Positions 58,311 to 64,000 of a stretch of 64,000 nt of DNA are shown piece after piece; position 1 is the stretch's first letter, and each line of letters starts with the position of its first letter. The DNA is taken from positions 1-64,000 of the forward strand of contig CAILZI010000121.1 in the NCBI GenBank assembly GCA_903838675.1, given 5' to 3'. The translations under genes were made by a program, and so were the position numbers. Source of the stretch: an uncultured Verrucomicrobiota bacterium (GTDB taxonomy: Bacteria > Verrucomicrobiota > Verrucomicrobiia > Verrucomicrobiales > Verrucomicrobiaceae). The notes under the pieces are model-generated. The model was not told where the DNA came from and did no database searches. It saw only the letters and a program-made list of their open reading frames with translations.

Positions 58311-61300
58311 ATGAAATCTGTCCTGCTCGCTCTTCTCGCCCCCACGCTGCTGCTCGCCGCCCCGAAGCCGCTGTTTAATTCCAAGCTCATCACCAGCGCC
58401 ACGCCGAACCACAGCGTGGACATCGATGTTTCGCTGGAGGGTGCCAAGGAGCTCTACCTCGTCGTCACCGATGGCGGCAACGGCTTCACTGCCGACTGGG
58501 CGGACTGGGCGGAGCCACGCCTCATCCTGGCTGATGGCAGCGAGAAAAAACTCACCGAGATCGAATGGAAATCCGCAGAGACGGGTTGGAACAGCGTGCG
58601 AGTGAATGCCAGTGCCGGTGGCACTGAACTGCGCAGTGCTGGCAAGGCCATCGAGTATGGCATCGGCACGCATGCGAACAGCATCATCGCCTTCAACCTC
58701 CCTGCTGGCACGAAACGCTTCAAAGCCCGTGGCGCGCTCGATGAAGGCGGCACCAAGCAGGGCAGCGCCAGCGTGGAATTCCGCGTGTACTCGGAAAACC
58801 CCGGCCCCATCACCGCCAGCGACAGCAGCTCTCATGATCCGGCAGATGCCGTTGCCTCACTCGACGTGCATCCCGAGCTCAAGGTGCAGCTCTTTGCCAG
58901 CGAGCCGATGATGGCGAGTCCTTCCAGCATCGACGTCGATCATCGTGGCCGCGTCTGGGTGTGCGAGGTGGTGAACTATCGCAAGCACCTCGGCGAACGG
59001 GCCGAGGGCGACCGCATCCTCATCCTTGAAGACACCGACGGCGACGCCAAGGCGGACAAGTCCACGGTGTTTCATCAGGGCCATGATGTGGACAGCGCCC
59101 ATGGCATCTGCGTGCTCGGCAATAAGGCACTCATCTCCTGCGGTGACGATGTGTTCTGGCTCATCGACGACGACGACGACGGCAAGGCCGACCGCAAGGA
59201 GCTGATGTTCACCCACATTGGCGGTGCGCAGCATGACCATGGCATCCACGCATTCCACTTCGGACCCGATGGCCGCCTGTATTTCAATTTTGGCAATGCT
59301 GGCAAGCAGCTCTGCGACAAAGAAGGCAAGCTCATCACCGACATCCACGGCGTAAAATGCACCAATCAGAACAACCGACCGTATCAGCAGGGCATGGTCT
59401 TTCGGTGCGAGCTGGATGGCGGCAACGTGGAAGTGCTCGCCTGGAACTTCCGCAACAACTGGGAGGTCGCCGTGGACAGCTTTGGCACGATGTGGCAGTC
59501 CGACAATGATGATGACGGCAACAAAGGCGTGCGCATCAACTACGTCATGGAGTTTGGCAACTACGGCTACTCCGACGAAATGACCGGTGCCGGATGGCAG
59601 ACCCCGCGCCTCGGCTGGGAAAGCGAAATCCCGCTGCGCCACTGGCACCAGAACGATCCCGGCGTCATCCCCAACATGCTGCAAACCGGCGCTGGCAGCC
59701 CCACGGGCATGCAGGTGTATGAAGGTGACCTGCTGCCCAGCATTTTTCATGGGCAACCTTTGCATTGCGATGCGGGTCCGAACGTCGTCCGCAGCTACAT
59801 CACCCAGCCCGACGGTGCTGGTTACAAGGCGGAGATCGTGAACATCCTCGAAGGTGCCAAAGACAAATGGTTCCGCCCGAGTGATGTGGCTGTGGCGCCG
59901 GATGGCTCATTGATTGTCGCCGATTGGTATGACCCCGGTGTGGGCGGGCATGGCATGGGAGATGTGACGCGGGGGAGGTTGTTTCGTGTGACGACGAAGG
60001 CGGCGGAGAAGTATCAGGCTCCGAGTTTCAAGGTGGATACTGTCGAGGGTTCCGTAGCGGCTTTGAAATCGCCGAATGAGGAGGCTCGGTATCTGGCGTG
60101 GGTGGCGCTGAAGAAATTCGGAGGCAAAGCCGAGCCTGCACTGAAAGCATTGTTTGAAGACGTGAAAGCCAATCCACAGCACCGCGCGCGAGCACTCTGG
60201 CTGCTGGCCAAGGAGGGGGACTTGCCAAGTCCCTCCGCCAAAACGGGAGTTGGCAACTCCCGCTCCTTGATGGAAGCAGCCCTCACCGACACCGATCCGA
60301 ACATTCGCATTACGGCCATCCGTCTTGCTCGTCAGCTCTGGCAGAAACAGCCGGAGAAACTGCGCGAGGTCATCGCTAAAGTCTTGGAGGACAAATACGC
60401 CGCTGTGCGTCGGGAGGCGGCCATTGCGCTTCGGTTTGATAACTCCTCGGAAGCCAGTCTGCTATGGCAAAACCTGATGTTCGACGCCATTCAACAACAC
60501 CAGACCAATAAATGGATGGTAGAAGCTATTGGTATTGGATCAGACATGCACCCTGAGCTCAGATTTCGAGTTGCAGGACCAGATTTTCAGAAGCTGGCAA
60601 AGCCAGCGTTCATCGGTGATTATCTTCGCTTTGTGACCCGAACACGCAGCCAGACAACGATTTCAATGGCAGAAGGCATTTTGTGCGAATTTACACCTGA
60701 AGCAAAAGCATTGTCTTCAGAACAGAAGTTGGCACTGCTCCGCACCCTTCAACTATTAGCAAGCAAGTTCCCCGATGATGTTGCGGGTGCAGCTTACCAC
60801 ATTTTCATGAAATCTAGTGACGAGATCGCACTGGCCTCAACTGCGCTCTTTAACAGAAACACCATCACCTCCAATGCCGAGGCCAAAGCCCGCCTCGACG
60901 AACTTCTGAAACCCGTCATCGGCAAACCGGATTTTGTTGCCCTCGTGGAGCGCCTGAACCTGACGGGCTTCGAGAAGGAGCTGCTTGATTACATTGTCGC
61001 GAATCCGAATGCACCGGAGTCCGTGAATGCGGCACGGCTCATCGCCGCAAATCGGGATGGCGCGCTACGTTTCCTCAAGGAGGCAGATGCTGCATCTGCC
61101 AAGGCGCTCATCGGGGCGCTGGGTCGTGTGAGTGACCGTGCTGCTGTGGGTGTTCTAAACCAAGCCTTCTGGCCGGAGAAGCGTGAGGACGTGCGCCATG
61201 TCATCATCGATGCCCTCGCGCTCAGTGGCGAAGGCGGACGTTCGATTCTCAAGTGGCAGAGCGAAGGCAAACTGCCTGCCGAGTACAAAGACCAGGCCGC

Positions 61301-61832
61301 ACTGGCGCTCAGCCGCAGCACGGATGGCAGTGTGCGCGATCAAGCGGCCAAAGAACTGCCGCTGCCTGCCGCGCAGGGTTTGGAAAACTTCCCCAAGCTG
61401 CCGGAACTGGTGAAGCTCAAGGGCGATGCCGCCAAAGGTCAGCAGATGTTCATGCAGGCAGGGTGCATTGCCTGCCACCGCGTCAAAGGGCAGTTCATCG
61501 ACTTCGGGCCTGACCTCTCGCAGATCGGAGCCAAGCTCTCTGCGGAAGGTCTCTTCACCGCCATCCTGTATCCGAGCGCGGCCATTGAGCACAGCTTTGT
61601 CGGCCAGACTGTCACGACGAAAGAAGGTCAGTCGATAACGGGTTATCCGATCAGTGAGACGGATACGGAACTGACGCTGCGGATTGCGGGAGGGGCGTCC
61701 ACGCCGGTCAAGAAGTCCAGCATCGTCAAGAAGGAGGAGATGAAGCTGTCGCTCATGCCTCCGGGTCTCGCGGGTGCCATTGGGCCGCAGGGCCTTGCGG
61801 ATCTCGTGGCGTGGCTGCAGACGCTGAAGTAG
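58311..61832 (+). CDS. PVC-type NPCBM / membrane-bound dehydrogenase / HEAT / haem-binding protein
   Basis: ATG 58311 begins a signal peptide (MKSVLLALLAPTLLLA), giving 1173 aa. Residues 20-165 are an NPCBM-type carbohydrate-binding module (GWNSVRVNASAGGTELRSAG, EYGIGTHANSII). A putative dehydrogenase propeller follows with DTDGDAKADKSTVF and NFRNNWEVAVDSFG, then HEAT-like repeats and a c-haem domain with CIACH at 1052-1056. It matches the giant protein at 22033-25053 in layout, plus the NPCBM. Two adjacent palindromes lie in frame at 60217-60262, and 60430-60850 is AT-richer than the flanks. Confidence 0.92.
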   Translation: MKSVLLALLAPTLLLAAPKPLFNSKLITSATPNHSVDIDVSLEGAKELYLVVTDGGNGFTADWADWAEPRLILADGSEKKLTEIEWKSAETGWNSVRVNASAGGTELRSAGKAIEYGIGTHANSIIAFNLPAGTKRFKARGALDEGGTKQGSASVEFRVYSENPGPITASDSSSHDPADAVASLDVHPELKVQLFASEPMMASPSSIDVDHRGRVWVCEVVNYRKHLGERAEGDRILILEDTDGDAKADKSTVFHQGHDVDSAHGICVLGNKALISCGDDVFWLIDDDDDGKADRKELMFTHIGGAQHDHGIHAFHFGPDGRLYFNFGNAGKQLCDKEGKLITDIHGVKCTNQNNRPYQQGMVFRCELDGGNVEVLAWNFRNNWEVAVDSFGTMWQSDNDDDGNKGVRINYVMEFGNYGYSDEMTGAGWQTPRLGWESEIPLRHWHQNDPGVIPNMLQTGAGSPTGMQVYEGDLLPSIFHGQPLHCDAGPNVVRSYITQPDGAGYKAEIVNILEGAKDKWFRPSDVAVAPDGSLIVADWYDPGVGGHGMGDVTRGRLFRVTTKAAEKYQAPSFKVDTVEGSVAALKSPNEEARYLAWVALKKFGGKAEPALKALFEDVKANPQHRARALWLLAKEGDLPSPSAKTGVGNSRSLMEAALTDTDPNIRITAIRLARQLWQKQPEKLREVIAKVLEDKYAAVRREAAIALRFDNSSEASLLWQNLMFDAIQQHQTNKWMVEAIGIGSDMHPELRFRVAGPDFQKLAKPAFIGDYLRFVTRTRSQTTISMAEGILCEFTPEAKALSSEQKLALLRTLQLLASKFPDDVAGAAYHIFMKSSDEIALASTALFNRNTITSNAEAKARLDELLKPVIGKPDFVALVERLNLTGFEKELLDYIVANPNAPESVNAARLIAANRDGALRFLKEADAASAKALIGALGRVSDRAAVGVLNQAFWPEKREDVRHVIIDALALSGEGGRSILKWQSEGKLPAEYKDQAALALSRSTDGSVRDQAAKELPLPAAQGLENFPKLPELVKLKGDAAKGQQMFMQAGCIACHRVKGQFIDFGPDLSQIGAKLSAEGLFTAILYPSAAIEHSFVGQTVTTKEGQSITGYPISETDTELTLRIAGGASTPVKKSSIVKKEEMKLSLMPPGLAGAIGPQGLADLVAWLQTLK
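60217..60262. repeat. twin in-frame palindromes inside the second giant PVC gene
   Basis: GGGACTTG-C-CAAGTCCC (60217-60233) and GGGAGTTG-G-CAACTCCC (60245-60261) are each perfect 8-bp palindromes with a 1-base spacer, only 11 bases apart and nearly identical. They encode GDLPSPSAKTGVGNSRS, an interruption between HEAT-like helices. The second extends one more base pair on each side. Confidence 0.7.
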
Positions 61833-61874
61833 CGCGCTGAAACTTTGCCCCGCCCGCATCGTTTCACCCGCATC

Positions 61875-62795
61875 ATGCGTCTGCTCCTTCCCCTCCTCCT
61901 CGCCATCGCTCTGCCGCTGCATGCCCAAAAGGGCGGCAAGAACAAGCCTTTGATCAAGCTGACCGATGTCGAAGTCGCGACGAAGGAGATTGTTTATAAA
62001 ACGACGCCGCAGGGGGAGCTGAAGCTGCATGTGTTTTCGCCGAAGGGGGAAGTGCAAGCGGCGGTACTCCGGCCCTGCGTCGTCTTTTTCTTTGGTGGTG
62101 GCTGGAAGAGCGGCTCCTACCTGCAGTTCGTCCCGCAGGCGGAATACCTGGCCAGCCGTGGCATCGTGGCCATCAGCGCGGATTACCGCATCCTGAACGT
62201 CCATAAGACGACGCCGGACAAAGCGGTGGAAGATGCCAAGAGCGCCATCCGCTGGGTGCGCGGGCATGCCACGGAGCTGGGAATTGATCCCGGCAAGATC
62301 ATTGCGGGCGGCGGCTCTGCCGGTGGTCATCTGGCGGCCTGCACGGCGCTGGTGTCAGCCTATGACGCTGAATCGGATGACAAGAGCATCTCCGCCAAGC
62401 CGAATGCCATGGTGCTGTTCAATCCGGCCATGAACATCGCCACGCTCTTCAAGCAAAACGTCACCGCTGGAAATCCCATGACCCCGGAGATCGCGGAAGC
62501 CATCACCCCCAACAGCTTTGTCAGCAAGGACACCCCGCCCGCCATCCTCTTCTTTGGCACCGCCGACAAACTCAAAGCCGGTGGCGATGAGTACGTGCAG
62601 AAAGCCACCGCACTCGGCGTCCGCGCCGAGATGTGGACCGCCGCCGACATGCCGCACAGCTTCTTCAACGGGGTGCCGTGGATTCAAGTCACCGCGAGGA
62701 AGATGGACGAATTCCTCACCTCGCTCGGCTACCTCGTCGGCGAGCCTACGATCAAGCTGCCGGAGAATGCGCCTGCCCTGAAGCACGAGAACTGA
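61875..62795 (+). CDS. secreted alpha/beta hydrolase (BD-FAE-like esterase)
   Basis: The protein is 306 aa from ATG 61875, with a signal peptide (1-17). The oxyanion loop is FFGGGW (72-77), the nucleophile elbow GGGSAGG holds S148, and D231 (FFGTADKL) and H261 (MPHSFF) complete the triad. This is the bifunctional dipeptide/acyl-feruloyl esterase (BD-FAE) or HSL-related type often seen in polysaccharide-degrading PVC bacteria. It follows the giant PVC gene by 42 bases and may act on sugar esters in the same pathway. Confidence 0.88.
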   Translation: MRLLLPLLLAIALPLHAQKGGKNKPLIKLTDVEVATKEIVYKTTPQGELKLHVFSPKGEVQAAVLRPCVVFFFGGGWKSGSYLQFVPQAEYLASRGIVAISADYRILNVHKTTPDKAVEDAKSAIRWVRGHATELGIDPGKIIAGGGSAGGHLAACTALVSAYDAESDDKSISAKPNAMVLFNPAMNIATLFKQNVTAGNPMTPEIAEAITPNSFVSKDTPPAILFFGTADKLKAGGDEYVQKATALGVRAEMWTAADMPHSFFNGVPWIQVTARKMDEFLTSLGYLVGEPTIKLPENAPALKHEN

Positions 62796-62831
62796 GTGAA
62801 AAAAACGGCTTGAGCGGCGTTTCTTCCCCGC

Positions 62832-63965
62832 ATGCTCACTGAATCCTCCCGCGCCACCGATTTTCCAAGCCTCAAAGGCATTCATTACCTCAACACCGCC
62901 GCCGAAAGCATCCCGCCTCTCTGTGTAAATGAGGCCGTGGCGGAATACATGCAGCACAAATCGCTCGGCATGCGTGGGCGCGATTTCCATTTCCCGCGTG
63001 TGGAAGACTGCCGCGAGATCACCGCCCGGCACCTTGGCCTCAGCACGGATGAAGTTTCCTTCTGCTCCTGCAGCTCCGAGGCCTACAACCTCCTCGCCAA
63101 CGCGCTGCAACTGACGCCGAAGAACGAAGTTGTCGTCACGGATCTCGATTTCCCTGCGGGAGCCACGCCCTGGCTCACCGCGCCGGAGGCCTCACGCCCC
63201 GTCACGCGGTTGTGGAAAAATCGCGACGGGGCCTTGGACCTCACCGACCTCGCCGCGCTGCTCAATGAGCGCACAGCGCTCGTGCAGGTCAGCCTGGTGA
63301 GCTTCTACAACGGTCACCGCATTCCCTTTGCGCCACTGCGCGACATGATCCGCCAGCACGCGCCGCAGGCGGTCATCGCCGTCGATGTCACGCAGGCGCT
63401 TGGCCGCGTGGCGCTCGACTGCCAGGATGCGGACATCGTGATTTCCAGCACGCACAAATGGACCCTGGGCATTCATGGCGGTGGCGTCATTGGAATTCCG
63501 AAAAAATCCGCCGCGCGACTGACTACCAGTGCGGGTGGCTGGTATCACATCGCGAACGCTTTTGATGCGGATCGTTTTGAAAGCGCGCGTATCAAGCCCG
63601 GCGCGCTCAGTTTCTCCGTGGGCATGCCCAGCTTTGCCGCGCTGTATGCCTTGAATGCCTCGCTGCGTTACCTCGAAGCGGTGGGCATGGACAAAATTAT
63701 CGCGCATGCAGATCCGCTCGTCGCCCGCGTGCATGCCGGATTGAAGGACCTGGGCCTCACCGCGCTCAGTGCCGCGCAGCCGGAATGCTCCAGTGGCATT
63801 GTTGCTTTCAAGCATGAGAACACAGCGGCCATCAATGAGGCTCTGCTCGCGCAGAACATTCACGTCATGCACCAAGTGGGGCGCATCCGCATCGCTGTGC
63901 ATGGGTATAATACGGCTGAGGACATTGAGAAGCTGCTGGCAACGCTGCGCAGCGCACTGAAGTAG
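62832..63965 (+). CDS. class V aminotransferase / cysteine-desulfurase-like PLP enzyme
   Basis: The 377-aa protein has the class V aminotransferase fold. Signatures are D185 in AVDVTQALG and the PLP lysine K209 in ISSTHKWTLGIHGGG. The N terminus HYLNTAAESIPP is also characteristic. It is closest, from motif recall, to isopenicillin-N epimerase-like or CsdA-like homologues; it lacks a SufE partner gene nearby. The substrate is unknown. It follows the esterase by 36 bases and may share its transcript. No signal peptide is present. Confidence 0.88.
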   Translation: MLTESSRATDFPSLKGIHYLNTAAESIPPLCVNEAVAEYMQHKSLGMRGRDFHFPRVEDCREITARHLGLSTDEVSFCSCSSEAYNLLANALQLTPKNEVVVTDLDFPAGATPWLTAPEASRPVTRLWKNRDGALDLTDLAALLNERTALVQVSLVSFYNGHRIPFAPLRDMIRQHAPQAVIAVDVTQALGRVALDCQDADIVISSTHKWTLGIHGGGVIGIPKKSAARLTTSAGGWYHIANAFDADRFESARIKPGALSFSVGMPSFAALYALNASLRYLEAVGMDKIIAHADPLVARVHAGLKDLGLTALSAAQPECSSGIVAFKHENTAAINEALLAQNIHVMHQVGRIRIAVHGYNTAEDIEKLLATLRSALK

Positions 63966-63966
63966 T

Positions 63967-63991
63967 GCGGGCATTGGCATCCTGCCTTTTT
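63967..63991 (+). terminator. REP-like hairpin with T-tract after the last gene
   Basis: GCGGG (63967-63971) pairs with CCTGC (63981-63985, one G-T), followed by TTTTT at 63987-63991. The sequence GTAGTGCGGGCA at 63963-63974 matches the left arm of the REP palindrome at 21268, so a REP copy may have become a terminator. The stop codon of the gene is inside it. The window ends nine bases later. Confidence 0.45.
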
Positions 63992-64000
63992 CTCTGACAC

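Noticed and set aside
61155..62330. 391-codon minus-strand frame spanning two genes
   Set aside because: It is antisense to the haem protein and the esterase, with Arg-rich shadow sequence.
1..64000. CRISPR arrays, tRNA, rRNA, tmRNA
   Set aside because: I looked at all gaps over 100 bases and saw no regularly spaced repeats, cloverleaf or conserved rRNA segments. A tRNAscan or Rfam search would be decisive.

Overview
The window looks like a chromosomal segment of a verrucomicrobium, most likely in the Prosthecobacter/Verrucomicrobium group. This is inferred from gene content, not from a database search. Two very large secreted proteins have the membrane-bound-dehydrogenase / HEAT / CxxCH haem-binding layout typical of the Planctomycetes-Verrucomicrobia-Chlamydiae (PVC) group. 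Other PVC-like signs are a TAT-exported Gfo/Idh/MocA oxidoreductase, an esterase plus SMP-30 fusion, a Ser/Thr kinase fused to PEGA and sulfatase-modifying-factor-like domains, small membrane proteins with an N-terminal NPYAAP motif, and several ECF sigma factors. The sequence is GC-rich and gene-dense. Most starts lack a Shine-Dalgarno sequence and instead follow C/T-rich leaders. I found no rRNA, tRNA or CRISPR array, and no prophage.

Layout. 1-4.5 kb: small membrane proteins, an eRF1/host-attachment-like protein, a PrsW-like membrane protease with a zinc ribbon, and a class D beta-lactamase. 4.6-9.6 kb: a probable operon trpA-dapF-dapA-lipoprotein-moeA-Nudix. 9.7-10.9 kb: an ECF sigma factor with a membrane partner. 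11.2-17.4 kb: cimA, an RluA-type pseudouridine synthase coupled to an RfbD-like reductase, an FAD amine-oxidase-like enzyme, a lipoprotein and a DUF5009-type membrane protein. 17.4-21.2 kb: an FHA membrane protein, purA, rpsU with a clear promoter and terminator, and a PPK2 polyphosphate kinase. 21.3-22.0 kb: a REP-associated tyrosine transposase flanked by its palindromes. 22-28.7 kb: a giant PVC haem protein, an NPYAAP protein, a proline-repeat membrane protein and a Gfo/Idh enzyme.

28.8-31.8 kb: a substrate-binding protein, HisKA_3 kinase and NarL-type regulator as one unit. 32-35.8 kb: dnaG-rpoD, with two AT-hook-like motifs at the N terminus of the sigma factor. 35.8-39.8 kb: GGCT-like and lipoate-ligase-like genes, the esterase fusion, and an AroB/EboD-like cyclase. 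40-43.1 kb: a second HisKA_3/NarL pair followed by a stand-alone receiver that has lost its phosphoacceptor residue. 43.2-46.8 kb: an ABC exporter with a histidine-rich loop and acidic tail, a TPR protein, and a UbiA/EboC-like protein. 46.9-49.5 kb: zwf-opcA. 49.7-53.6 kb: ECF sigma, the kinase/SUMF fusion and an exported MsrB. 53.7-58.2 kb: an NPYAAP protein, a DUF5069-like protein, a third ECF sigma factor and a large secreted unknown. 58.3-64 kb: a second giant PVC protein with an NPCBM module, an alpha/beta hydrolase and a class V aminotransferase.

Themes. Central metabolism (Trp, Lys/DAP, Ile via citramalate, IMP to AMP, oxidative pentose phosphate, molybdopterin, polyphosphate) is interleaved with a dense regulatory layer: four sigma factors, two two-component systems, a pseudo-receiver, an FHA protein and a Ser/Thr kinase. 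Three kinds of short palindrome occur: REP-like ones next to the transposase and behind stop codons, and two kinds that sit in frame inside the two giant PVC genes. The most unusual items are these in-frame palindromes, the pseudo-receiver, the AT-hook RpoD, the sensor operon containing a substrate-binding protein, and the duplicated half-SUMF segment in the kinase.
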